A DNA stretch of 64,000 nt, from NCBI GenBank assembly GCA_000442015.1, contig KE560428.1, forward strand, positions 1-64,000, written 5' to 3'. The position numbers and the translations under genes were made by a program. Below are positions 1 to 11,631 of the stretch, piece by piece. A model generated the notes under the pieces. The model was not told where the DNA came from, did not search any database, and saw only the letters and a program-made list of their open reading frames with translations. This DNA comes from Rozella allomycis CSF55. Its lineage: Eukaryota; Rozellomycota. Each line of letters begins with the position of its first letter. Position 1 is the first letter of the stretch.

Positions 1-69
1 CAGATTCTAGAGTAGATCCAAGTGCCCAAGACAATTATGCCATTCAGTTGGCTTCTTTCAAGTTTTAAT
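1..69 (+). CDS. 3' end of a gene entering the window; product unknown
   Basis: One frame is open from the window edge (from base 3) to a TAA at 67-69. It encodes about 21 residues ending in LASFKF. This is too short to identify. It is called coding because of its amino-acid composition and because it ends just before a non-coding AT-rich gap. About 230 bases then separate it from the EMC2 gene; I see nothing else in that gap. Confidence 0.35.
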
Positions 70-301
70 CCATAGTTAATCTACATTAAAGATATTCTTT
101 TTTGTTGTTTATGACGTTTATCTATAAATTTTAGCACTAGCAACTTTTTGGCAATATGCTATTAAGTAGCGATTTTACTTTTTTTATATGACTTCAAAAT
201 TTAATACTTTATTACTTTACAAGTGACTGCACTAGATAGTAAAGTAGTTCGCTACCTGAAAATATCATTTATGGTATTGGCGATGAAAAAGCCACTTTGA
301 A

Positions 302-1260
302 ATGTTAGCTACATTCAAATTTAAAAATGAAGTCGAGCTTGACAATTTTTTGCTAGATTTGTTCAATAAAGAGAAAAAAGAAGAGCTAAAAGTAATTTAT
401 CTGTGTTGCTTTGACAGAGGCATGTTGAAGAATTTGACAAACTGTTTCCCAACGGAAATAGGGCAAAAGTTTGGTATGGAATGATCAATGAGATTGAAGG
501 AGATTCCGAGAAGGCCATGTCTATTTACGATGACATACTAAAAGATGATGAGTTATACCAGGTAAATTGCAAAGGTTCCTTAAGACTAGCCCGCTATTAG
601 GAGAAAAGTCACTCTATTTAAAAACACTGGGAAGATTGACAAAGCTATCAAGGAACTAAACAAATATTTAGCGGTCTATATCAATGATGAAGAAGCTTGG
701 ATGGACTTGGCCAAATTGTACTTGTCCCTATCTGCGTACTAGGCAATTAAATATATCATAGTTTACCACAGGCTGCGTTTTGTCTAGAAGAGGTTTTGTT
801 ACTGAATCCAAAAAGTTATCAAAATTTGCAATTGTATGGCGAAGTAATCTTGCAACGATTATGCGAATAGGTTCAGTTCGCCATGTCTACTTTAGATTCT
901 GTTCAACTTGCTATCACATATTTCAAACTTGTTTTGCAATTGAAACCTGAATATCCTCCCGCATTGATCGGACTATCCTCTGTAAGATAATTTTGTAGTT
1001 GGCATAGTGTTTCTATTCAATCAAAAAGTTATGTCCTGCAATTTTAAGAAAGGATCAAAAATTAGAAAAATATTTAATTCAATGTAACATCGCAATTCCA
1101 AAAAATACAACAACCACAGAATTTGCAGGTTTCCCAGCAGAATTCAACAACAGTGAAGAATTTANACGCAATTCCAAAAAATACAACAATCACAGAATTT
1201 GCAGGTTTCCCAGCAGAATTCAACAACAGTGAAGAATTTATTCAATCATTGATTCAATAA
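302..1260 (+). CDS. EMC2: ER membrane protein complex subunit 2 (TPR protein)
   Basis: EMC2 is the cytosolic TPR scaffold of the ER membrane complex, which inserts tail-anchored and multipass membrane proteins. The translation becomes continuous when introns of about 21-28 nt are removed; the first is at 392-417, and others lie near 562, 740, 841, 973 and 1030. The spliced protein carries the family hallmarks: a LFPNGNRAKVW stretch, GKIDKAIKELNKYL, INDEEAWMDLAKLYL, then QAAFCLEEVLLLNPKSYQNL, closely matching the animal and yeast proteins. The start is uncertain: the ATG at 302 gives a shorter N-terminus than usual, so a 5' exon may lie between 235 and 300. The C-terminus (FIQSLIQ) is interrupted by an N at 1165, where about 75 bases are repeated with one mismatch, so the real gene is shorter than drawn. 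The stop codon overlaps an AATAAA. Confidence 0.85.
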
Positions 1261-1507
1261 AAGGTGTTGTATATTCATATCTTTGTTCCTCGTAAGCTTG
1301 GTACAACGCCATAGTTCTATCTCGGGTCGTGACATGATTATCCGGGGTAAATTTGGTTTTGCCCATTGGCGACTTGATGTGTTGATATTGTGGAAAATCC
1401 TCCATTTCATATACATAAGAGCTAGATTTTTTCTCGGAGTATACTTTCTTTTGACTTTGGAATGGTTTTGTCATGTTTATGTACTTTTGGTGGCGAAGTA
1501 TCATCAA
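1238..1507 (-). CDS. small hypothetical protein (89 aa)
   Basis: A single open frame starts with ATG at 1507 and runs to a stop at 1238, overlapping the 3' end of convergently transcribed EMC2 by 23 bases. The protein is hydrophilic and tyrosine-rich, with stretches such as YVYEMEDFPQYQHIK and RTMALYQAYEEQRYEY. It has no signal peptide or membrane segment. Its composition looks coding and unlike a random AT-rich frame, but I recognise no family. The plus-strand frame over the same bases is hydrophobic and is probably only its shadow. The 3' part overlaps the duplicated contig end near 1165-1260, so its last residues could be affected. Confidence 0.5.
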   Translation of the reverse strand: MMILRHQKYINMTKPFQSQKKVYSEKKSSSYVYEMEDFPQYQHIKSPMGKTKFTPDNHVTTRDRTMALYQAYEEQRYEYTTPFIESMIE

Positions 1508-1720
1508 TCTAAAACCTAAATCAGGGAAGTTAATAATATTACATTCCTTATGCTGAAATTATACCGTTCTAATGAAGAATCCTACACCTATCTTGCAAAT
1601 TTTTTGCAAACAATTTTGCATTTCATTAGATAATAGATTACAAAAAATCTCAATCTGAGTTTCTGAAAAAGATTAAATAATTTTTTATTATTTCCTTTTT
1701 AACCACTCTTTCATTGGTGA

Positions 1721-1805
1721 TGGAAAATGTGTATCACCAATGAAGCAATTTGCCATCTCTGTAAGCTACACATAGAAACGGAAGATCATCTCTTTGATTG
1801 CTCAC
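1721..1805 (+). mobile_element. possible retrotransposon remnant: reverse-transcriptase zinc-finger fragment
   Basis: Immediately after a TGA, this short open stretch encodes a segment of the form C-x2-C-x8-H-x4-C (ICHLCK...ETEDHLFDC). That is the zf-RVT pattern that follows reverse transcriptase in many non-LTR retrotransposons. It ends at an N (1806) that joins it to the unrelated SMP-protein gene in the same frame. The 29 residues are all that is visible, and no reverse-transcriptase motifs lie upstream. The region 1508-1720 is AT-rich with no gene seen. It may be a fossil fragment, or an unrelated contig tip misjoined at the N. Confidence 0.35.
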
Positions 1806-1806
1806 N

Positions 1807-3545
1807 ATCATTACTGGCTCTTTACTTAATCTTATCATTGAAGCGAGAACCAAAACGAGCCTCGTCTACTTTTATTGACAATCCACAACAAAATGTAATT
1901 ATATATTATTTGGTTCAAAGTTTGTGCGAAAGAAAGAAGGGAAGAATGGTTGGATCAAAATATCCACTGAATTCAAGCAGGAAGATGAGCAGGATCTTAT
2001 CACGCTGCAGAAACTTAATAACAAGGAGTTTATACTACCAATTGCAACACAAAAATTCGGATTCAAATATGCAGTTCTGGAAGGCAATACATTGTTTTTC
2101 TACGACGATGATAAAAAGGTACAAAGTTGGAAGTCAATTCATGTAGAAAGAATGCATAGGTGTTGCTGTATTGGATAGTGTGAATGTGTCGTTTTACCCA
2201 GAAGACCTGACAGATCCAGAACTTTATTTGAAAGAATTTCCTTTACGGTTGGAATCCAATAGTGGTTCTGTATTTAACAACAATGCGGAATGCTATTTAT
2301 ATGCACCTTCTTGTTATGAAAAAGAAGAATGGTATTTGGCCTTAAAAAGTGTTTGTTTCAATGCGAATAAAATTGTAAGTGTTAACATGGAAGGAGATTT
2401 AAGGGGCAGGAAACAATTGGGGATATCAATCGATTCATGGACACATTAATAAGAAAAGTGGAATCACCATTTTATGATGATAGATCTAAATGGTTTAATG
2501 CAATTTTAGGGAGAATATTTCTAAATATTTGGAAAGCCAGAGTTTTGGAAGAAAAGATAATACAATCGTTCAACAGAAAGACAAAGAGATTGAAGAAACC
2601 ATCTTTCCTTGTAAGATTTGGAATCGTTTAGTACAAAAGGGCCCGATAACCATTAAGGATGTAGATATGGGAAACTCGTTGCCTCAATTAGAAAATCCAT
2701 CGCTCCTTTTAATGGAGCTGGATGGAACTTTGGTATTTAACCTATTTGTTATTTAGATGTAGATGATATCTGGTGAAATAAGATTTAACGGATGTGTAAA
2801 AGTGATAATTGAGACCGAAGCAACGATTGATACGCGAATGAAGTCATTTAACGTTAATTTGAGGCTGAAGGTCATTTTAAGAAAATTCACAGCCAAGGTA
2901 GTAAAGTTCAAATTCGTTTGCTAGGCTCTATTTAAAGTGAAACCACCACCCTCTGATAGACTTTGGATTGGATTTTATGAACCACCAGTGATGGAGATTG
3001 ACATTGAGCCGATGATATCACAAACCGCTATCACATGGTCAGTTATTACGCAGTTAATTGAGAGAAGAATTCATGATACCATGCAAGAGAACTTTTTGTT
3101 GCCCAACATGGATGATATTTCATTGCCAGAATTCACAAAGGAAAAAGTTAATGGCGAGTGTAATTTCGAGAATGGGTTTGTGAACGATTCAAGCACATCT
3201 TCATTAAGAGTTGAGACTTTTGATGAATATGATCAATCTTCTCTAAATGAAAAACCAATTTTAAAAATTCTAACGTCTACAATTGATGACTCTATAGAAA
3301 TAACTGAGCCTGATGGAAATGAAACTCTGGTGATTAAAAGGGATCCGCCAATGAAAACAAGAAGCGTCATTTCTGGAATGAGACGAAGCTTTTCAGACAA
3401 GAAATTATCTTTTGATGGTGTAGATACTCAAAAATCCATGTTCTTTGCAAAAAGTGTTTCATCAATCAGATCCAGTTTTTCGAATTTCATTAAAGGAAGT
3501 GGCGAAGAGGCAAAAGATTCATTTGATGATCAGAAATTGGATTAA
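1807..3545 (+). CDS. PH + SMP-domain lipid-transfer protein (NVJ2/TEX2 family), 5' end incomplete
   Basis: NVJ2/TEX2 proteins sit at ER contact sites and move lipids through a tubular SMP domain. From the N at 1806 the frame begins with a hydrophobic segment (LLALYLILSLKR) that fits the family's N-terminal membrane anchor. A PH-like region follows (KFGFKYAVLEGNTLFFYDDDKK, then SVNVSFYPEDLTDPELYLKEFPLRL). The SMP domain includes WFNAILGRIFLNIWK, PITIKDVDMGNSLPQLENP and, near the end, PPPSDRLWIGFYEPPVMEIDIEPM with QENFLLPNMDDI. These come together only after removing introns of 26-30 nt (for example 1893-1918, 2118-2145, 2375-2402). The tail after about 3150 is serine-rich and disordered. The stop overlaps an AATAAA. 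The true start is lost in the N, so the protein upstream of the membrane segment is unknown. Confidence 0.85.
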
Positions 3546-3580
3546 TAAAAGTAAAGATTAAGTGTTAAAGTTATTTATTT

Positions 3581-6452
3581 CTATGGTTCACAGAGAACCG
3601 ACCAATCCTTGAGTTTTTGAATGTCCTTTTCAACGAATGGTTTCTTTAAATAATTTTGAACTTCTGGCTTTTCATCGAATGGATAAGAATGATTCACCAG
3701 ACTTGAAATTTCCAAAACTCTTTGGCCCATCATTCGTAGCTTTTCAAAATTAATCATCCCGTGAATTTTTGACGGATTACCATCATTAATAAATGTCAAG
3801 TCCTTTAAATAAATAGCTATTCGATAGATATTAAGATTCTTACGTAGAAAAGGTAAGATTGGTGGCTTGGCAGCGGTTATGGCATCTCTCAACGCTTTCA
3901 TATTTCTTGACGGATTGCTTAATTTCTCTAGTTCATCATATTGATTTTTCGCTTTAGAATTTAAACCCTATAATACAAATATAATGAATGTACATCCCAA
4001 GTCTTTTTTAGTCTTTGAACGCAAGACATGTTTAAGCCACCAAGAATAGCCAAAGTAGAGAAGAAATTATTCAATTCTTTGCATTCCTTTTCAATAATTC
4101 AGTAAAATATTACATAAGCGAGATTAATGAATCGTTTTAATGTTTTCTGTCTCTTTTTTAAATCTCGTTCAGCGCAAACTTCAGTCGCTACCCAAAAGCT
4201 TTCAATATCAAATCTTGAAATGAAAAATGATAAATTTGGATGTGGATCGTTCAAGTAGCTAATGATTTCATCTTCATCTACATTCTGCTTTGGCGGCAAC
4301 CAAATTTTATTTAGAAATTCAATTGGATGGACATTTTTGAATAATTTGAAATTGAATAGGGCTAATTGCTTTGAAAGAACTTCTGAACTAACTTGAAGGA
4401 AAATGGATTGAATGGTTTTTGATTTTCTATCACTAAATGTGGATTTAAAAATTGATTCATAAATTTCATCTTGGTGTTTTTTCAATTTAAATTAGAATGA
4501 TGAAATTACTTGCTTTTCTATTAGCTTTAACAAATTGTCGCAAAGTGTTTCAAACTCTGAAATTTCGGATTTAGCGTCTTTAACGAATTGGATGACATCC
4601 TCGCGCAAATCTGAGCTAGACGCAAAATCATGCCAATGAAATTCAATCCAAAAATGAACAACTTCTAAAACTCTAAAAAATATTAATCAATAAAACGAAC
4701 CTTCTCTGAGTTGGATTTTTATGAATGACAAAATAGGAAATATCTTCGCTTGTAGGATTTTGAGGCGGAAGGGCGTAAAATCGATCAATTAAATCCAAAA
4801 GAATTTGCTCAGGTTTAATAAAGTTGCGAAACGTTAATAAAATCATATTTGAAAAAGAATTGTCAATTTCTTCATCGTTGGCTAATTTTTCAATAATCTT
4901 TTCTTCTGTTAGAGCAACAATTTCCATTCTATGTTAAATTGAATCAAAAATTACTTTCCTTTGTTTAATTGATAAACCATAACATCTTGACCATCTTCGT
5001 TTATGCAAATCATGCTATAAGATTTCGGAGCTGAAATCACGATGACTTCTTTAATGTCCAAAGTGTCTTTGTAATATTTAACAGTTCTGTCCAATTCAAC
5101 TTCAATCACGTTTTGATCAAATTGATTCAAATTTGTATTTTCAATTTTATGAAACGATTCAACTTTATTATTCAACTCATCTTTATTAGGAGAAATAACG
5201 TTTGAAAGAATTCTGCTGTTTTTAGGTACAGCAAGGGTATAAGATTCAAACTTAAATCTTCTTCTAATAGAAAGATATCTCAACAAATCTTCCATCATCA
5301 CATATTCTGGTACTCTAACCATCGTAGTCGTCAGTAATTGTGGCAAACTAACCTTTAAAAATATTCTTGGTATTGATTCATCTTTACTTTCAAACAAGAA
5401 GTACGCTGGACTAGCAAGAAATTGTTGCTCATCAGTTGTTAAACTAGAAATCAAACTGGAATCCATAATTATAGATGAAATCCTCTTGTCTTCTAAACTT
5501 TTAGTATCGTCTATTGGCGATATCGACATGCGTATTTTTCCATCTTGCTTTCTCAATGTAGCCAGCCTAACATTCGTATTCAATCTTCTTCTAGATATCG
5601 TCTCTGGTAAACTCACCAAATTTTCTCTCAGCATGCCTTCAGATCCAAACTCTTTATTTATTGGACTAGGTATTCTTATTTGTTCATCAAAATTTTCATT
5701 CTTTTCTTCAATAATTTTGATTTCAGAATTCCTAGAATTGAGTCGCTGTACACTTTCAGACCCAATTGTATTGAATGATCTACTATGCGCTGCCGACTTT
5801 GAAAGCAAGTCAACTGATCCACTCTTCACCATTGTATTATAGCTACTAATCAATCCAAGATCAGGCTGCGAAGCAACTGGTTTCAATCCACTAGAATATT
5901 CTCCTATAGTGTCCCTAGTAGAATCACTGCTCTCTGCTTCCTTCAGTGTTGGAATAATAGCGGCATATTCTTGAGCCATTCTTATATGCGTCGTTTTCGA
6001 TGTCGGTGACTCGAAAATAGATGACCTCCTTCTATTAACTGGCTGTTCTGCATATTTCATACATTCTTGTTGTGTCGAAATTCGTCTTATTCGTGGCTTA
6101 ACATGGATCTCACAGCTTGGATATTCCAGCAACATTTTGTTCGACTCCATTAATATAGATTTCGCGTCAATCATTGTATACATTCTATAATAATGCAATA
6201 CATCTATTTTCTCTTGCTTTTCGATTTCCATTGCCACTTGTTCCACTGTACAAGTTATCGCGAAAAACATTATCGTGGGTGGCCCATTTGGCAAATGTAT
6301 GGTATATGCCTTTTCATCAACACTATTAATTCTTGATAAATTCAGTACCTTGTTACACGGAGTTTTTCAAACGATCGAGATATTGCAGCCTTTAGTGACA
6401 TGGCCTTGGCAACGCTTGAAAGTTGAAACTTACACATATCGAGATCTTTCAT
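3581..6452 (-). CDS. Ras-family guanine nucleotide exchange factor (RasGEF_N + RasGEF)
   Basis: This is predicted to load GTP onto a Ras/Rap-type GTPase. Reading on the minus strand from ATG at 6452, a short first exon splices through a 26-nt intron near 6330 into a long exon ending at 4951. The first part looks ubiquitin- or RA-like (AYTIHLPNGPPTIMFF). A long serine-rich linker follows, then a second ubiquitin-like stretch near 5000-5400. Next comes the RasGEF_N helical module (FRNFIKPEQILLDLIDRFYA) and a catalytic RasGEF domain (SEVLSKQLALFNFKLFKNVHPIEFLNKIW, SFWVATEVC, PPILPFLRKNLNIYRIAIYLKDLTFINDGNPS). The gene ends at 3581, 36 bases from the convergent SMP gene. Which GTPase it serves cannot be told. 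The identity of the two ubiquitin-like modules is inference from strand-like patterns. Confidence 0.88.
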
Positions 6453-6520
6453 TTTTCTTGGTTCATTAATAAATTGTTCTTGTATTAGTAGTTGTCCCTT
6501 TAATTGTGGCTTGAAGAGTT

Positions 6521-7940
6521 ATGACTATTCAGAATGTAAATCAGATTAAAGAAAAGGTACTTTCAAGGCTGACAGAAAAACAACCTCCTCCTGTACTTGT
6601 TCAGCTTGATCAACAGCAAAAGTAGGTTTATTTGTGTATTGATATAGTGAAATATACTCGCTTTTAAAGAGAACAGTTCAGTATCGAGAAAATAATTCAG
6701 TTTTATTACTTGGGCAGAGAGCCTGTGGTAAATCTGTGGTATCTTTAGATCTAAATGTTGATTAGACGTTAGCTAAATGTATGAATAGTATAAGAGAAGA
6801 ATTTGGAGATGATTGCTTTATTCACATACACTTGAATGGTATCTTCCTAACCGATGAAAAAATGGCGATTAAATATATTTTGAAACAACTAAAAATTGCA
6901 GATCTGGATTCTGTCAAAGTAAATTTCGAAAACAACACTTGACAAATAGTTGAGTGCCAACGAAGCGAATGCATTATTTGTCCAAATGTTGCGTCAAGGA
7001 TCTAAATCATCAACACCGCTTGTTTTCGTCTTGGAAGAGTTTGATAAATTTACTGGCGGGAAACAAAATTTACTATACAATTTGTTTGACTCTGTGCAAT
7101 CAGTAGAAACTCCAATGTTAGTGATTGGATCTTCATGTAGAATCGTAAAAGAGCGTTTTAAATATTTACAAGGATGTACTTGATTTACTGGAAAAGAGAG
7201 TTAAATCGAGATTCTCGCATCGAATTATTCACTTTTACCCGATAAAGGAATCGGCAGATTTTTATTACTTGTGCAAGTCAATTTTGCAAGTTGAAGAAGA
7301 TGGATGTGAAGAGTATAACAAATCTGTTGAAATGGTTTTCAATGATCCGCTGTTCCTGAAAGTGATTAGAAGCGTATTTGATTTAACGAAAAATATTCGC
7401 TTGTTTTATAAAATTGCTGTAATTATTCTTAGATTTCTTTTAATAGATAATTGCGATCACTTCTCTGAATGAACAGCAACCAACTCTGACATCCGTTCCA
7501 TTCTTTCAAGCGTACACTGATCAATTCAAAGACACAAAAAGCGGTCTTTTAGAAAGTAAAGAACTTATTTAGCTTTAAAAAGGTCTTTCAGTTTTAGAAA
7601 TAGGTTTGGTCATTGCGATAAAGAAGCTAGAAGAGTTGGAATGTGAGCACTTGAATTTCGAATCCGCGTATGACGAATACAAAAGATTTTCAATAAAATC
7701 AATGATAGATTGTTATAATAAAGCAGTTTCGTTCAAGGTAAAGGGATCATATGAATTGTAAAGGCTTTTGAAAATTTGATTCAAACAGAGCTCATTGAAT
7801 ACACTGACAATTCCAAATGCCCTAAAGAGTACAAGCAAATTAAACTGAATTTGGATTCGACTCAATTGCAGCAAGTTTTATTCAAGTTGACTACATTGCC
7901 AACCGCTCTGAAAAGATGGGGATTGTCAAAAGCTGTATAA
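6521..7940 (+). CDS. ORC4: origin recognition complex subunit 4
   Basis: ORC4 is one of the AAA+ subunits that mark replication origins and load MCM. The protein starts with MTIQNVNQIKEKVL and includes a Walker A (LLLGQRACGKS) followed by the IHIHLNGIFLTDEKMAIKYI stretch. The Walker B region reads PLVFVLEEFDKFTGGKQNLLYNLFDSVQS, a typical ORC4 signature, and the sensor region is [29 protein letters not shown]. The C-terminal winged-helix part ends with TTLPTALKRWGLSKAV. At least six introns of 26-31 nt must be removed, for example the ones starting near 6613, 6742, 6919 and 7148. It lies head-to-head with the RasGEF gene, with 68 bases between start codons. The length, near 430 residues, fits the family. 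Confidence 0.92.
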
Positions 7941-8034
7941 TAAACTGTAATTTAAATCATGAATTATTATTTGTCCAAAATTCCAAATTTGATGGTTTGC
8001 CTTAAAGTAGAATTGTTGGTGTCAAGCCACAACG

Positions 8035-11000
8035 ATGGGTGTTTTAGATTTTTTAAAGAGTCAGGGAATACCTGATAATATTTTAAAGGTGCTTTCAGGT
8101 ATTTCTATAATTTGTAATTTAAAAGATCATGATATAGACGACACTGTTATTGAATACGTGAATGATGAAATTTTGAAAGATGAGCTTGGTATAATGTCTT
8201 TTGGGATGAGAACAAAAATAAAGATTGCAATCGAGAAATACAAAGCGATGAATTCTGATTTGTTTGGGAAAAAGGAAGATATGATGACGAAAATTCAAAT
8301 CCCGCAAATGAATCAAGTGGAGAATCGTGAGAATGTGAGTGTGAAAGATAATGGAAAGAAAGATGATGGAAATAAAAATGATGAAAAAATAATTGTTAAT
8401 CATAAGAGTGACAATTTAAATAATGATTTTAAAACATTTCAGTCACGAACATATGGTGATGTTCCTAAACAGATTCCAAGACATGACAAGAGTAATGAAA
8501 AGGCTATCGAGGAACATTACCAAAGACCAGTGGATAAAAAATATTCGAGTAGAAATAAAAGCAGTGACAATGATTCCATTACATTAAGGAGCCAAAAAGT
8601 GGTTAAAAGGTTTAAAGAAAGAGAATTCGATAAACCAAAAGATTTACATTTTAAGGATGACAGTTTTTCTAGAAAGAAGAATGAAACTCGTGAAAGATCT
8701 AAAACCAATATGAGAGAGGATTTTAAAGTACCAAGCAGGGCAGTCAGTGAGAAAAGAACGCCATCAAAGATTAATGATCCATTCTCACAAAAGAGTAGCT
8801 CTAGGACTGTCAGTGAGAATAAAACTCCATCAAAGATAAATGACCCATTTTCTCAAAAGATAAATGATCCATTCTCGCCAACATTAAAATCAACTCCAAT
8901 AAAAAACCCTTGCGGACAGGAAAAGTATTTTGATCCTCTTGAAGAGATTTTGAACAGATACTTCCCATTCTACCAACCCAACAGCAATTATGCATTTTAT
9001 ACCAGAATTCTTACAGAACTATCGATGGTTTTCCATGAATGCAGCGTTGAAGAGAAATTGAAAGATATTTTCAAAGAGCTGTTTGCTGAAATCAATAAAT
9101 TTCTGGATTTGGAATTTCCGGGGTATAGACATCGAATATCTTTGTTGAATGTATTGAAAGATAAAGATGAATTTTTGTTTGATGTGTTTGATGATTATTT
9201 GATATGGAAAAAGAAGGATTTTACACAAAGAAAGGATATTGAATTAGAACCGGAACTGGAACAAAATGTTCAGCCGTTCTGTGTGCCTGCAACTGCAGAG
9301 TCATCAGAGACACTTTTATTGAAAACGAGAAATAGTGAAATTTATCTTGCGAATTTCTTATCGTCAGTGTTAAAGCCATATCAGATTGGCGGGTTGAAGT
9401 TTATGTTGAAGTGTATTTTGAGTGGCCATGGATGTATTTTGGCGCATGCTATGGGATTAGGAAAAACGCTGCAAGTTATTTCAATGTTGCATACACTTGT
9501 AAAGTCAAGTCAAACTATTTCAGAATTGAAGCAATTTAAAGTAAATTTTGTTTGATTGTTATTATAAAAGAAGGCAAAAATATTAATTTTGTGTCCAGCA
9601 ACGCTTTCAAAGAATTGGATTGATGAGTTTTATAAATGGATTATGATAGATGAAATTACCAGGGTGTTTGGTAAAATTTATGATTTTTCAGGTAAATTGT
9701 TTAATTCCAATTGAAGAAAGAATGTTTAACGAAAGATGCTAAATTTAATGCGGTTAATAGTTGGAGTAGAGATGGGGGCGTTATGATTGTTAGTTATTCA
9801 AAGTTGAGAGATTCAACTAGATCAGAAGATCGACATTTCTTTCATTATTTCTTGAACCCTGGTCCTGACATTATAATTGCAGATGAAGGACATTTAATTA
9901 AAAATAAAAATGTAAGAATTTTAATGTTTAAAGGAAAGTCAATTCTTACTTCTCAATTGCAACATGCAAAGACAAAGATTAGAATTTGTTTAACTGGATA
10001 CCCCTTGCAAAATAATTTAATGGAATATTGGTGCATGGTAGCTATTTTAGTTTTAAATTAAAAAAGGTGAATTTTACAAAACCAGGGTGGTTGAAAGATC
10101 ATTATTGTTTTAAACATGAATTCATTAAACCAATTGAAGAAGGAGTTTTCATTGAAAGTTCAATCAATCAACAAAAAGTTTCTCAAGCTAAATTGTTTCT
10201 GTTGGATCGTTTGATCTCTTCATTCGTCACAAGAGAAGATTCTTCTCATTTAACAAAAATTGTTCCAAAAAAGACAGAATTTTTAATCTTTTGTCCAATT
10301 TCACACGAACAAAAAGTTTTATACAATTCTACACTCAAATTGTTGGTTAAATTTAACGTTTCATTCTTTGAAAGAATTTACATTCTTCAATCAATTATAA
10401 ATCATCCTGCAATCCTCAAAGAACTTTTTCTAAATGATGAATCTCCTTCTTCTCTGTAATAATCATTCTTTAAACGTTATAGAAATTCTTCTCTCAAAAA
10501 GAAAATCTTCAACGAACTAAAACCACAATTGGAACAAATAAATAATTCATTTTCTTCCATCAAACTCACATTTCTATCAAAGCTACTCAAAACATTCAAA
10601 GACATTGGCGATAAAGTAATCGTCTTCTCTAGAAGCATTCATTCACTCAGTAACATTCTATTTCACTCTAAAATAGACAAGATTGAAGAAATTATGAAAG
10701 AGATGGAAGGCTACGTGTATTACAGAATCGATGGCTCTACAGACGTTCACATCAGACAAGATATGATACACACATTCAATTCATCAAAAAGTGCCGACGC
10801 TTTCTTGTTTTCCTCTCTAACTGGCTCTCTTGGAATAAACACTTATTCTGCCAATAGAGTCATCCTCTTTGATATTGGATGGAACCCTTCTCACGATGAA
10901 CAAGCCATTGCAAGGGTAATACATACGAAATTTCCAAAATAGGCTTATCGTTTGGGTCAGACTAAACCAGTTTTTGTATACAGATTAGTTGGCGCAGAAA

Positions 11001-11497
11001 GCATAGAAGAACGATTATTGGAAATAAATGCTTATAAATCATCAATCGCTCTAAGGGTAATGGATGGTGTAAATGCTATCAATACTGTCAGCAAAAGACT
11101 CATGAAATCGTATTTCAGGCATTTTGATCTTTCTAAACACGAAATATCGAATGGAAAGTGGGAATACCCTTCCATTATGAGACATTGTGACAAGGATTTC
11201 TATGAAGCGTTTATAAAGTACACGTGTTCTTCTATTTTAATTAGTTTTGGAAACGATAAAATTAAAATTTTGGAATATGATCCCAAAGTAAATGTGACAA
11301 ATTCAGTGAGTTTAACGGACGAGGAAAAAAGTCAGCTTGAAAAGGACGCGCAGAAAGAAATCGCTATAAGAAGACGAGCAATTGAAATTTACGAAAGAGA
11401 AATATCCAGTGAAAAGTCATCAGACCTTATTGATATTGTAGATGCTGATGAAGAAATCTCGGAAGAAGATGATCATTTACCTTTGCTAGACCTTTAA
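8035..11497 (+). CDS. SNF2-family ATPase of the ATRX/ARIP4 type with N-terminal SAM domain
   Basis: A DNA-translocating chromatin remodeller by homology. The first 70 residues look like a SAM domain (IPDNILKVL...ILKDELGIMSFGMRTKIKIAI). A long charged, serine-rich linker follows, with a short internal repeat (KINDPFSQK-type, 8770-8880). The ATPase core has LKPYQIGGLKFML, Walker A AHAMGLGKTLQVI, then a DEAH-like box written DEGH (IIADEGHLIKN), LTGYPLQNNLMEYW, and in the second lobe DGSTDVHIRQDMI, GSLGINTYSANRVILFDIGWNP and AYRLGQTKPVFVYRL. Six introns of 27-30 nt interrupt the ATPase half. DEGH with an A-x-R-x-x-R-L-G-Q box and a GWNP motif suits the RAD54L2/ATRX branch. The stop codon overlaps AATAAA. 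Role (repair, telomere or transcription) is not shown. Confidence 0.88.
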
Positions 11498-11631
11498 TAA
11501 AAACTATTTCTAATTAATATTTCTAATGAATTGAAATAAATTAATTCTTGATGTTTTGAATTCCTTTTAATAATTATTGCTTTCGTTTCAATAAATATTG
11601 CTGTTACCCTGGAGCCACTTGAAATTTCGTC

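Noticed and set aside
5486-5842. Plus-strand frame of 118 codons
   Set aside because: It lies opposite the serine-rich linker of the RasGEF, whose flanking domains are certain.
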